Assembly: GCF_031626875.1 (NCBI RefSeq)
Contig: NZ_JANDMF010000013.1
Location: forward strand, 1 to 64,000
Length of the DNA: 64,000 bases
From: Clostridium sp031626875
GTDB lineage: Bacteria > Bacillota > Clostridia > Clostridiales > Clostridiaceae
Direction: 5' to 3'
Under the pieces are notes generated by a model that was not told the DNA's origin, ran no database searches, and saw only the letters and a program-made list of their open reading frames with translations. Shown one piece after another: positions 1-8,219 of this stretch. Position numbers and translations under genes: made by a program. Positions within the stretch are counted from its first letter, which is position 1. Every line of letters starts with the position of its first letter.

Positions 1-192
1 ATGTTGAAGATAATTATTCTAATAATAACTATACTGACACTGTAGAAGATGTTGAAGATAATTATTCTAGTAATAACTATACTGACACTGTAGAAGATGT
101 TGAAGATAATTATTCTAGTAATAACTATACTGACACTGTAGAAGATGTTGAAGATAATTATTCTAGTAATAACTATACTGACACTGTAGAAG
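1..192 (+). repeat. 48-bp tandem repeat, four copies
   Basis: Four head-to-tail 48-bp units (1-48, 49-96, 97-144, 145-192) differ at a single position (a/g in copy 1). A partial degenerate copy follows to about 240. The array may extend further upstream of the window. The unit length is a multiple of three, so gain or loss of copies keeps the reading frame of the coding sequence at 3-389. Confidence 0.95.
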
Positions 193-389
193 ATGTTAAA
201 GATAATTATCAAGAAAATGCAGCTGCTGTTGAAGATAATTATTCCAATATACCTAACAATTATCCTAGAACTAACCAAAATAACATTAATGAAAACTTTT
301 CTAGAGGCAATAATCCTAATGAAAATCAATCTATTTTCAAGAAGAATGCTAAAAACTATTCAATTTTCAATAATATTTCTAAGCAATAG
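3..389 (+). CDS. Acidic tandem-repeat protein, C-terminal part (5' end outside window)
   Basis: Frame 3 is open from the first base of the window to a TAG at 387-389, so this is the tail of a gene that begins upstream. The first 64 residues are four copies of a 16-residue acidic, Asn/Tyr-rich unit (VEDNYSSNNYTDTVED), encoded by 48-bp DNA repeats that are identical except that copy 1 has Asn for Ser. The copies decay into a degenerate fifth unit and then an Asn-rich tail ending FNNISKQ. There are no Cys and no membrane segment in the visible part. The function is unknown. The neighbouring frame through the same repeats also has an ATG-initiated ORF, but only frame 3 reads through every repeat without a stop. 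Confidence 0.75.
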   Translation, partial: VEDNYSNNNYTDTVEDVEDNYSSNNYTDTVEDVEDNYSSNNYTDTVEDVEDNYSSNNYTDTVEDVKDNYQENAAAVEDNYSNIPNNYPRTNQNNINENFSRGNNPNENQSIFKKNAKNYSIFNNISKQ

Positions 390-458
390 ATTGGTATTTA
401 ATTTTCAAAGGATTCTTAACTTTTCTAGAAACACTAATCTTTTAACTTATCATTTATT

Positions 459-500
459 AAAAAGTACTGACATTAAAATTAATCAGTACTTTTTTATTTT
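459..500 (+). terminator. Rho-independent terminator of the repeat protein gene
   Basis: A perfect 12-bp stem (AAAAAGTACTGA with TCAGTACTTTTT) and a 12-nt loop run into a T-rich tract, about 70 bp after the stop of the repeat-protein gene. Confidence 0.8.
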
Positions 501-872
501 GTAAACTATAGTTAAAAACCATAACATATATTCACAAAAATGCAAAAAGACACTTATGGTCCTATAGAAAATATGACCTTGGTCTTAATGTTAAAGGACC
601 TTAGTCACAAAATTGGATATTTAAAGGAAATTTATATTTAAATAATATATAATGAATATATATTATTTTTTTAATTCAAAATCCTAAAAATATTCGTTAT
701 AATCCTAAAATTATCACTGATAATTTTTATTATAAATTTTTTGCAACAAATTAAGTGGTTTTTGAATTAATTGAGTACATAAATCTTTTAAAAGCTTTAT
801 ATTCTAATGTTTAATATTTATTAATTTTAAAACAACTCAATAACATATATATAATGAAAGGTGATGATTATA
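501..872. other. Non-coding gap with short GGTCC/GGACC repeats
   Basis: No credible gene was seen. Between about 555 and 608 there is a cluster of short related words (ggtcctat, gaccttggtc, aaggaccttagtc) in both orientations. This could be a regulatory or structured element, but no family is recognised. The remainder is very AT-rich and presumably holds the promoter of the next gene. Confidence 0.4.
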
Positions 873-1547
873 GTGAAACAAAATTATAATTCCTTTAAGT
901 ACTGGGAAAATATAATCAGAGAAAATAGCACTATTAGAGGCCACATGTTTATGCAAAATCCACCCGACCCAAAATCGTTATATATTCATACACTTATTTT
1001 TAGTAAAAAAAATGGCATTAATAATAATTATGCTTATTTTCCAGATTCAAAAATATTATTAGGGTATATTCAATATTCTTTTTTACAAGAAGCCTTCTAT
1101 AAATGGATATATGGAAAAAATAAAGTTATAAATCAAATTCCATGTGAACCTGTTGATACCATAATTGAAAACGGTTTAACCAAAGGCTTAATAGATGAAA
1201 AAACAGCTCTGGTTATGTCAAATTATTACACCAGAATTAAAAAACTTTGGGACCTTCCAAATGAAAGAATAGTGCCAGAATTAATACAATTTGCAAGAGA
1301 ATTTAACAAAAGCTGGTTTGGAAATGATGAAGAATTTTTATATATAAAAATATTCAAAAACCCTATTGAGCTTGGAGAATTTGTAAAAGAGTCTGCTATG
1401 ATAACAAATAGCAAAAAAGATTTTGAAAGTAAAATTGGCGTAACAATAGATGAATGGAAAGATATATGTGAGAATGTCTTTAGTAATTCCACAGCAGAAA
1501 AAAAGTTTAGAAAAATTATTCAAAAAAATTTATCAGAAGTAATTTAA
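873..1547 (+). CDS. Hypothetical protein
   Basis: This encodes a soluble protein of about 224 residues with no signal peptide, no membrane segment and no motif I recognise. The N-terminal half is rich in Tyr, Phe and Trp, and the C-terminal half is charged and probably helical. An AAAGGTGAT ribosome site at 857-865 fits best with a GTG start at 873, although GTG 861 and ATG 864 are in frame just upstream. It is a single gene bounded by a bidirectional terminator. Confidence 0.75.
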   Translation: MKQNYNSFKYWENIIRENSTIRGHMFMQNPPDPKSLYIHTLIFSKKNGINNNYAYFPDSKILLGYIQYSFLQEAFYKWIYGKNKVINQIPCEPVDTIIENGLTKGLIDEKTALVMSNYYTRIKKLWDLPNERIVPELIQFAREFNKSWFGNDEEFLYIKIFKNPIELGEFVKESAMITNSKKDFESKIGVTIDEWKDICENVFSNSTAEKKFRKIIQKNLSEVI

Positions 1548-1562
1548 AAATTAGAATAAAGA

Positions 1563-1598
1563 AAAGTGGTGATTTAACATATTCTTAATCACCACTTT
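1563..1598. terminator. Bidirectional terminator between converging genes
   Basis: A 12-bp perfect stem (AAAGTGGTGATT with AATCACCACTTT) and a 12-nt loop are flanked by A-rich and T-rich sequence. It serves the hypothetical gene on plus and the acetyltransferase on minus. Confidence 0.85.
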
Positions 1599-1604
1599 AT
1601 TTTC

Positions 1605-2132
1605 TTATAACATTTTTTCATAAAGTTTAAACTGATCAAGACCGTATTCTCCATACCCTAAATCAACTGTGTCTATGTATTTAAATCCACACTTTTCATA
1701 AAGCTTAATAGCTGGTACATTGTTCTCATACACATCTAGTCGAATTGATTTAACATTTGATTTAACACCTCTCTCAAAAGAAAAGTCTATTAGTGATTTA
1801 CCTATACCACATTTAAAAAAACCAGGATGAACAGCAAAAGTATATATAACAAGCACATCTGAATAATCAGATTCAAATGTCCACTTAGCTTTATCATATC
1901 CAGATTCAGGTTTATGACTTAAAATTAAAGACCCAACAACCCTATTGTTATGCTTGGCTATATACAAATTCCCATCGTTTATTCCATCAATTGCATTTTG
2001 TCTAACAGGATATAATCCCTTTCTCCAACCAGGATAATTAATTCCTTCTTCTAAAAAATTATTTAAATCATTATAAAGCTCTTCCAATTGATCAACATCA
2101 TTTATTTTCCCAAGTTCAATTTTTATATCCAT
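1605..2132 (-). CDS. GNAT family N-acetyltransferase
   Basis: This is a single-domain acetyltransferase of the GCN5 superfamily, about 175 residues, which would transfer acetyl from acetyl-CoA to an amine. The acetyl-CoA binding motif A is seen as VHPGFFKCGIGKSLIDF, preceded by a beta strand (VLVIYTFAV). The typical C-terminal strand-helix (VYENNVPAIKLYEKCGF) follows. Both fit stand-alone GNAT enzymes; the substrate cannot be told. The ATG at 2132 is preferred because a GAGGT site lies just upstream; a TTG at 2144 is also in frame. It stands alone and converges on the previous gene. Confidence 0.85.
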   Translation of the reverse strand: MDIKIELGKINDVDQLEELYNDLNNFLEEGINYPGWRKGLYPVRQNAIDGINDGNLYIAKHNNRVVGSLILSHKPESGYDKAKWTFESDYSDVLVIYTFAVHPGFFKCGIGKSLIDFSFERGVKSNVKSIRLDVYENNVPAIKLYEKCGFKYIDTVDLGYGEYGLDQFKLYEKML

Positions 2133-2473
2133 TATATACCTCAAACAGCTAAAATATTTCTCATTTTATATTTTTTGCACATTGTATAAATTACCATACC
2201 CCTCTCCATTTCTTATAATTTTATTTTTTATATAAATTTAAAATAAATATTCCTTCATTTATATTAACATATATTTGGATTTAATGAAATTTGTGAAAAT
2301 TTATATATTATCAATTTTAAAATAATATCTTAAGTTGCATCATTTTCACTACATATATTGTATAGTAAAACATGGTATAATAAATTCAAATAACTCTAGC
2401 TGTTCAGAATGAATTTACTATTGCAAATATAGTTTTATTCATAAATAAAAATTTTAATATGAAAGAAGTGTAT
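2133..2473. other. Divergent intergenic region, no gene
   Basis: This AT-rich stretch lies between the minus-strand acetyltransferase and the plus-strand dehydrogenase. A TATAAT-like box near 2376-2382 could be the -10 of the dehydrogenase, but no good -35 is seen at the right distance. Nothing else was recognised. Confidence 0.4.
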
Positions 2474-3178
2474 ATGATGAACAAAAAAGTCTTGATAACT
2501 GGCGGAAATAAAGGAATTGGATTAGAAACTACACGTTTATTTCTTAAAAATAACTATAAGGTTATTGTAGTTGCAAGAGATTTTAAAAATTTTGAATTCA
2601 ATGACAACAATAATGTAGAGAAAATAGAATTTGATGTCTCTAACATAAAAGATATTGGTGATTTAGTAAGCAAAATTGGCCATGTAGATGTATTGGTGAA
2701 TAATGCTGGAATAATGAACTCCATTCCATATGAAAATTATTCATCAGAAAAAATCAATACGCTTATGGATATAAACCTGTATGCCCCAATAGAATTTATT
2801 AAAGAAGTTTCAAGGTCAATGATCATAACTGGAAATGGACGGATTATAAATACAGCATCTGTTGCAGGACAAATTGGACACCCAGATATATGGTATGGAG
2901 TATCAAAAGCAGGAATAATTAATGCTACTAAAAGTTTTGCTAAATTATTAGGACCAAAAGGAATTGTAATAAATGCTGTAGCTCCAGGTCCAGTAGAAAC
3001 AGATATGCTGTCAGTAATACCAGAGCAAAGAAAAAAAGATATAAAAAATAGTGTATTTACTGATAGATTTGCAAAAGCAGAAGAGGTTGCAAAAGCAATT
3101 TATTGGCTTGCAACAGATTGTCCTGAATACATTAATGGTACATGCATTGATATAAATAATGGTGCATTTCCACGATAA
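2474..3178 (+). CDS. Short-chain dehydrogenase/reductase
   Basis: This is a classical SDR of about 234 residues. The nucleotide-binding TGxxxGIG motif is seen as TGGNKGIG near the N-terminus, followed by NNAG and the catalytic Ser...Tyr-x-x-x-Lys (TASVAGQIG, then YGVSK). The end of the fold carries the PGPVxTDM segment. It should reduce or oxidise a hydroxyl/keto group with NAD(P)H; the substrate is unknown. A GAAAGAAGTG site favours ATG 2474 or 2477 over the upstream ATG 2459. It appears monocistronic. Confidence 0.88.
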   Translation: MMNKKVLITGGNKGIGLETTRLFLKNNYKVIVVARDFKNFEFNDNNNVEKIEFDVSNIKDIGDLVSKIGHVDVLVNNAGIMNSIPYENYSSEKINTLMDINLYAPIEFIKEVSRSMIITGNGRIINTASVAGQIGHPDIWYGVSKAGIINATKSFAKLLGPKGIVINAVAPGPVETDMLSVIPEQRKKDIKNSVFTDRFAKAEEVAKAIYWLATDCPEYINGTCIDINNGAFPR

Positions 3179-3457
3179 ATTTAAATAAAAGAACCATATA
3201 TATGGTAATATCCTTAAAACTATGCTATTGCTAAAAATAGAAAAACGCTTTAATTTATTATCTATAATCAATGTCATAAAAAGCAATATTATGTTCCTAA
3301 AAAATATTATTTAAGCAGAAATAAATCTTTTATGAATATAAATTGTCCTTTTATGTATTTTATATAGCCAATTATATGAATCATTAGTATGCTATATTTA
3401 ACTATCTTATAATTCTAGATATTTTAAGATAAGTTAATTTTGAAAGTGAGGTTTTTT

Positions 3458-4201
3458 ATGAGAACAGAAAGTATAAAAAGAAAATTTCTTCTATCTACAA
3501 TTGTTGCAATAAATATTTCACTATTTTCTGGTGTACAAGCTTTTGCAGCTTGGGATAGCACTCGTTCAAGTTATGCTACATATACTGGCTCTGGATATTC
3601 TGGTGGTGCAGCACTCCTAGATCCTATCCCATCTTCAATGGAAATTACAGCTTTAGATCCTAATGATTACAACTATAATGGAATAAATGCAGCTTTAGCT
3701 GGTTCATATCTAGAAGTTGAAGGTCCTAAAGGAAAGACTACTGTTTATGTTACTGATTTATATCCTGAAGGAGCAAATGGAGCTTTAGATCTTTGTCCAA
3801 CTTCCTTTGGTAAGATTGGTAATATGGTTGATGGTAAAATAAATATAAAATGGCATGTTGTGAAAGCACCTGTTACAGGAATGTTTTCCTATCGTATTAA
3901 AGAAGGTAGTAATCCATATTGGGCAGCTATTCAAGTAAGAAATCATAAATATCCAGTTGTAAAAATGGAATTTTTAAAGAATGGTTCTTGGATTAATATG
4001 GAAAAAATGCCTTATAACCATTTTGTTGGCTTAAATATGGGGACAGGCTCTATTAAAATAAAAATTACTGATATTCGTGGAGTATCTGTAACTGATACAA
4101 TATCAAATTTACCTCAATACGGAAATTCTCAAGCTTACATTGTTCCTGGTAATGTTCAACTACCAGATACAAGAGTAACTTTAAATACATCTAAATTTTA
4201 A
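3458..4201 (+). CDS. Secreted bacterial expansin (EXLX1/YoaJ type)
   Basis: This is a plant-cell-wall loosening protein that acts without hydrolysis. A signal peptide of about 30 residues ends at AFA-A. Domain 1 (about 38-125) is the double-psi beta-barrel with the essential Asp in YVTDLYPEG (Asp100). Domain 2 (about 130-247) is the CBM63-like cellulose-binding domain, with WAAIQVRNHKYPVVKMEF and MPYNHF closely matching what I recall of Bacillus YoaJ. Length and two-domain layout are normal. The first of the two adjacent surface Trp of YoaJ appears as Tyr here (Tyr154-Trp155). The ATG at 3458 follows an AGTGAGG site; the upstream TTG is not needed. It makes sense beside a pectin-degradation locus. 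Confidence 0.93.
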   Translation: MRTESIKRKFLLSTIVAINISLFSGVQAFAAWDSTRSSYATYTGSGYSGGAALLDPIPSSMEITALDPNDYNYNGINAALAGSYLEVEGPKGKTTVYVTDLYPEGANGALDLCPTSFGKIGNMVDGKINIKWHVVKAPVTGMFSYRIKEGSNPYWAAIQVRNHKYPVVKMEFLKNGSWINMEKMPYNHFVGLNMGTGSIKIKITDIRGVSVTDTISNLPQYGNSQAYIVPGNVQLPDTRVTLNTSKF

Positions 4202-4207
4202 TCTAAT

Positions 4208-4242
4208 AAGGATGCCTCAATGTGATTATTTGAGACATCCTT
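4208..4242 (+). terminator. Hairpin after expansin gene
   Basis: A 13-bp stem with one mismatch (AAGGATGCCTCAA with TTGAGACATCCTT) lies 7 bp after the stop. The T-tract is weak, so it may be a leaky terminator or a 3'-end stabiliser. Confidence 0.6.
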
Positions 4243-4409
4243 ACTCATTCATCCCTTCTAAAAATTCATTAATATTTTTGCTATTCTACCATACTTATGC
4301 TGAAATGTTTCAGATATATCTTCAAAGTTATACCTTTATTTCTATAGATTATAGTAAAATATAAGTAACTATATGCAAATTAGTTGTTATAGAGAAAGTA
4401 GGTTGTATT

Positions 4410-5057
4410 ATGAAAATAATTGATTTAACACATACTATTTCAGAAAATATGTCAGTTTATCCTGGAACTGAACCCACTAAATTACAGGTTGTAAGTACTC
4501 ATAAGAAAGATGGATTTAAAGAAACTCAATTAATTATGTTTTCACATACAGGAACTCATATGGATTCTCCAAATCATATATTTCCTGAGGGAACTACTCT
4601 AGATTCATTTTCAGTAGAACAATTTATAGGAAAAGGTTTAGTTATTGATTGCACTGATTTATTAGAAAGTCAGAAAATTACAATTAACTATATAGAATCT
4701 GTTAAAGAGAAAGCTAACAAAGCTGATTTTCTTTTATTTTATACTGGTTTTAATGCTAGATGGGGTAAAAATTCTTATTTTAGAGAATATCCATGTCTTA
4801 CAGAAGAAGTTATTGAATATTTGATTCAAAGTAAGAAAAAAGGAGTAGGTTTAGATGTAATAAGTATTGACCCTATTTCAGACATAAACTTAACACTTCA
4901 TAAAAAACTCTTGTTTGATAATGATATAGTTATTATAGAAAATCTAACCAACTTAGGTGATATTGGAAGTGATTTATTTACTTTTTTGGCTCTTCCTTTA
5001 AAATTTGAAAACTCTGATGGAGCTCCAGTTCGTGCAATTGCTATTTTAAATAACTAA
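4410..5057 (+). CDS. Cyclase family protein (KynB-like metal hydrolase)
   Basis: This is a metal-dependent amidohydrolase/cyclase-family protein of 215 residues, normal for the family. The defining metal-binding signature HxGTHxDxPxH is seen as HTGTHMDSPNHI near residue 46, and the N-terminal DLTHTIS is typical. Family members hydrolyse formyl-kynurenine or cyclic amides/lactones, but the substrate here is unknown because no tryptophan-degradation gene is nearby. A Trp-containing segment (GFNARWG) probably lines the active site. It ends at a strong bidirectional terminator shared with rhaD. Confidence 0.82.
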   Translation: MKIIDLTHTISENMSVYPGTEPTKLQVVSTHKKDGFKETQLIMFSHTGTHMDSPNHIFPEGTTLDSFSVEQFIGKGLVIDCTDLLESQKITINYIESVKEKANKADFLLFYTGFNARWGKNSYFREYPCLTEEVIEYLIQSKKKGVGLDVISIDPISDINLTLHKKLLFDNDIVIIENLTNLGDIGSDLFTFLALPLKFENSDGAPVRAIAILNN

Positions 5058-5060
5058 TAA

Positions 5061-5106
5061 ATATATAAAGGACTTGCTATCATTTGAAAGCAGGTCCTTT
5101 ATATAT
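5061..5106. terminator. Bidirectional terminator between cyclase gene and rhaD
   Basis: The stem of about 17 bp with one mismatch (ATATATAAAGGACTTGC with GCAGGTCCTTTATATAT) has a 12-nt loop. It closes the minus-strand rhamnogalacturonan operon and the plus-strand cyclase gene. Confidence 0.85.
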
Positions 5107-5113
5107 AACTTAA

Positions 5114-5932
5114 TTAAGCTAAATATTCTTCTGAAATAGTAACATTAAAATCTTTTGCTAAATCTCTAAAGTTTTGAGAAGTTATTGTTTGCTTCTTTCC
5201 ACCCATAGATAATACTTTAACTAAAATTTCAGCTGATTTTTCTACAGTATCCATTAATCCAAAAGTAAGGTCTAAAGTTTCTCCTGAACAGAAAATTCCA
5301 TGATGTGCCCAAATTACAACATCATGATCATTCATTAAATTACCTGTAGCTTCTGCAATAGCTGCTCCCCCTGGAACCATCCATGGTACAACGCCTATTC
5401 CACTTGGAAATACTACTGGACATTCTGTTGCCATTTCCCATAATTCTCTAGTAAATACTGCTCCATCTAATGGTAAAATAAAAGTTAATGCTATTACATT
5501 AGTAGTATGAGAATGCATTATTACTCTATGAGTTCCATTTGTTTTTTCCACCTTTATTGAATGACTCATTAAATGTGAAGGAAGTTCACTTGTTGGTTTT
5601 GCATGATTTACTAATCCCCAAACTATTTTGTAGTTTTCTCCACTTTCATCTATTTTAACTATACCTGCATTTTCTTCTAGACAGACATTCATATTTCTTA
5701 TAAACTTACCGCTTCCTGTAACCAAGAAATATTCATTAGCTAAATTCTTAACTGTTACTCCAATTGGAATATATTCTGAATCTTCATTTGTTAACTCTTT
5801 AATTGATGATATTTCTTCTTTTGTTAATCTATAAGTAATATTTCCTCCATTTCTTTCATGCCAACCTTTAAGCCACGCATCCTCTGTTATCTTCTTAAAA
5901 TTTTGTATAAATTTCATGTCTTCTATAATCAT
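5114..5932 (-). CDS. rhaD: Rhamnulose-1-phosphate aldolase
   Basis: This zinc aldolase splits L-rhamnulose 1-phosphate into dihydroxyacetone phosphate and L-lactaldehyde. Its 272 residues match the E. coli enzyme (274). The three zinc histidines are visible as MHSHTT (His140, His142) and AHHG (His211), and the catalytic Glu as TSELPSH (Glu116), each one residue off the E. coli numbering. The GWHERNGGN phosphate-loop signature is present. It is the last gene of the minus-strand locus and has its own promoter in the 275-bp gap upstream. Rhamnose isomerase and kinase are not in the window. Confidence 0.95.
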   Translation of the reverse strand: MIIEDMKFIQNFKKITEDAWLKGWHERNGGNITYRLTKEEISSIKELTNEDSEYIPIGVTVKNLANEYFLVTGSGKFIRNMNVCLEENAGIVKIDESGENYKIVWGLVNHAKPTSELPSHLMSHSIKVEKTNGTHRVIMHSHTTNVIALTFILPLDGAVFTRELWEMATECPVVFPSGIGVVPWMVPGGAAIAEATGNLMNDHDVVIWAHHGIFCSGETLDLTFGLMDTVEKSAEILVKVLSMGGKKQTITSQNFRDLAKDFNVTISEEYLA

Positions 5933-6010
5933 TACTCTCTCCTGCTTTCTTTAATATATTCAGTCTTTCTATTTTATTAATTCAAAACATAATTATAGTT
6001 TATATATTTT

Positions 6011-6039
6011 ATTATACTTAACTTCCTTTATAAAATCAA
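6011..6039 (-). promoter_or_regulatory. rhaD promoter
   Basis: On the minus strand, TTGATT and TATAAT are separated by exactly 17 bp, about 80 bp ahead of the rhaD start. Confidence 0.7.
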
Positions 6040-6050
6040 TCGTTTTTATG

Positions 6051-6087
6051 TTGTTTCTATTTGTTTTTTATTTGTTTTTTTTGATTT
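6051..6087. promoter_or_regulatory. TTTGTTT direct repeats upstream of rhaD promoter
   Basis: Three spaced copies of (T)TTGTTT lie immediately upstream of the rhaD -35. Similar runs occur upstream of the two symporters and the GH105 gene. Repeats of this kind suit a DeoR-family repressor, but assignment to the local regulator is inference, and the AT-richness makes chance copies possible. Confidence 0.35.
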
Positions 6088-6207
6088 ATTATATTAATTC
6101 AACATTTATACTGAATAAAAGCTATAGAAAGGCTAATCTTGATTAATTATATATTTCAATATAATAAAATCAAAAATAATTCAAACTAATCCCAAACAAA
6201 TATAAGA

Positions 6208-8202
6208 TTAATTAATATTTAATTTAATAATTTTATATTCATATGCATGAATTTTTAACATACCTGCTGCTATTATAACATCTTCTAAAACATCATATAC
6301 ATTCTCTGATAACTTAACTGTTCCACCTTTTCCATCCATATTTACAACAACTTCATATTTTTCATCATCTTTATATCTAGGAATAGCCAATGTCCCTTCT
6401 GAAACATTTTCTCTAACTACTATATTTACCTCTTCTGAATAATGCTCTATTAATTTTTTAATCATTTTATTTCCATTTTCTCCATATGGAAGAGATCCAA
6501 GCATAACTATTTTCCCTTTCCCAAATTCATTTTCTGTGATGAAAGGATATCCTGATGTAACTCCATCTTTTATCACACCAATCGCTTTTGCTTCATTAAG
6601 ATTAAATACATATGACCATAATTTAAGAGGCGCACTTATCCCAAAAGCCTCACCTATTGCTCCTGAATTTTCTATCGGATAAGTATATGCAGTTTCTACT
6701 CCTGCTATTTTTTCTAGTTCTTCACCTAGTGCTGCATCTAAATTTACAGTATGCTCCTCTGTTCTTCCTCCTGTTAGAGGACCAACAATCCATACTCCAC
6801 CATTCTTTACAAATTCCTTGGCTCTATTTAAATATTCATCAGATACATAATACATAAATGGTGTAATCAATATCTTGTACCCATCCAACTCTCTTGATTC
6901 TGGTATAAGATCTCTATGAACCCCTGTATCTAATACATTTTTATAGAAATCTGTCATTAATCCTCTGTAATTATCATACTTATGAGATTCTGTTAACAAA
7001 AAAGTTTTTGCTCTATCTGAATAAGTAATAGCTAATTCAGCCTGTTCAAATTTAGTGTCTATCATAAATTTTTCTATTCTTTTTCTCTCTTTTTCTACCT
7101 TTAATACATTTTCATATCCCACTGATGGTTTTCCCCATGCACTAATTACTGCCGAATGGCTTTGTTCACAGCCCCATGGTTGTTGTCTCCATAACCAGTA
7201 GCAAAAAGATTCCCCACCTAATGCATAGTTAGCTATAGCTTCACTAACCAAGTATCCATTTGGATGAACTTCTGCATGTCTATCTAAAGCTCCAGTATGA
7301 GAAGTACTTGTTTCAAGAAGCCAAAACTCCTTTCCTTTTTTCACATTTCTCCATATATCACAATTTAAAGTAAATGCATGTGGTGTCTTATGAGAAGCAT
7401 ATGAATCAAATCCTGTTACATCTAAATTTTCAAATAACATTTCATTATCTGTTGTAAAGCCTAAAGCTGCATTTGTTGTTATAGGTTTATCTGAATACTT
7501 TCTTATTACTTCTGCTTGCTCTGTTGCAAACTCAGCAATTTTTTCTCTATGAAATGTTCTATACATAGTTGATAATGAAGAATTATGAATAAATGGAGTT
7601 GCCTCAAAAGGTTGTGGAATTTGGTCAAAATCTTGATATAATTCACTCCATATCATAGTTCCCCATTTTTTATTTAAATTTTCTATACTTACATACCTTT
7701 TTTCTAACCATCTATGCCATTGCTCTTTACAAGATTCACAAAAACATTCACTTATATGACATTTAAATTCATTGTCTAATTGCCACAGTACTATAGCTGG
7801 ATGTTTACCAACTTCTGAAGCTATATGTTCTATAATATTTTTACACTGTGATCTATAATGTAAATTATTTGTACATGCATGCTGTCTTGAACCGTGTATC
7901 ATAGTTCTTCCTTTTGAATCTACATGTAATCTCTCTTCATGCCCATCAGTCACCCAAATTGGTGGAGTTGCAGTTGGAGTGCACATTATAACATCTATTC
8001 CATTCTCATAAAGTAAATCAAGAACATTAGTAAGAACAGCTATTTCAATAGCTCCCTTGGTAGGCTCAAGCTTACTCCATAAGAATTCTCCTATTCTGAC
8101 TACATTTATTCCAGTATCAACCATCATTTTTATATCTTCTTTAATTGTTTTATCATCCCACAATTCAGGATAAAATGCTGCTCCATGGTATAATTTCTTC
8201 AT
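6208..8202 (-). CDS. GH42 beta-galactosidase, cytoplasmic
   Basis: This family-42 glycoside hydrolase would remove beta-galactose from galactan side chains of RG-I. It has 664 residues and no signal peptide. The TIM barrel is N-terminal (about 1-380). The acid/base is Glu145 in WQLDNEF and the nucleophile is Glu297 in WLLETSTS. The structural zinc site typical of GH42 is complete (Cys110, Cys153, Cys155, Cys158). A trimerisation-like alpha/beta domain and a small C-terminal beta domain follow. It sits directly downstream of the propeller-CE12 gene (17 bp), as B. subtilis yesZ sits in the yes cluster. A GGAGGG site precedes the ATG. Confidence 0.93.
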   Translation of the reverse strand: MKKLYHGAAFYPELWDDKTIKEDIKMMVDTGINVVRIGEFLWSKLEPTKGAIEIAVLTNVLDLLYENGIDVIMCTPTATPPIWVTDGHEERLHVDSKGRTMIHGSRQHACTNNLHYRSQCKNIIEHIASEVGKHPAIVLWQLDNEFKCHISECFCESCKEQWHRWLEKRYVSIENLNKKWGTMIWSELYQDFDQIPQPFEATPFIHNSSLSTMYRTFHREKIAEFATEQAEVIRKYSDKPITTNAALGFTTDNEMLFENLDVTGFDSYASHKTPHAFTLNCDIWRNVKKGKEFWLLETSTSHTGALDRHAEVHPNGYLVSEAIANYALGGESFCYWLWRQQPWGCEQSHSAVISAWGKPSVGYENVLKVEKERKRIEKFMIDTKFEQAELAITYSDRAKTFLLTESHKYDNYRGLMTDFYKNVLDTGVHRDLIPESRELDGYKILITPFMYYVSDEYLNRAKEFVKNGGVWIVGPLTGGRTEEHTVNLDAALGEELEKIAGVETAYTYPIENSGAIGEAFGISAPLKLWSYVFNLNEAKAIGVIKDGVTSGYPFITENEFGKGKIVMLGSLPYGENGNKMIKKLIEHYSEEVNIVVRENVSEGTLAIPRYKDDEKYEVVVNMDGKGGTVKLSENVYDVLEDVIIAAGMLKIHAYEYKIIKLNIN

Positions 8203-8219
8203 CTCTCATCCCTCCAATG

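Noticed and set aside
1..240. Regular repeats that could suggest a CRISPR array
   Set aside because: The 48-bp units are contiguous with no unique spacers and encode an in-frame 16-residue protein repeat.
193..504. 103-residue ATG-initiated frame over the end of the repeat gene
   Set aside because: It is a shadow of the frame-3 coding sequence, starts inside a repeat unit, has no ribosome site and runs into the terminator hairpin.
555..608. GGTCC/GGACC cluster as an operator or small RNA
   Set aside because: Arms do not form a convincing hairpin and no known motif matches; noted only as a gap content.
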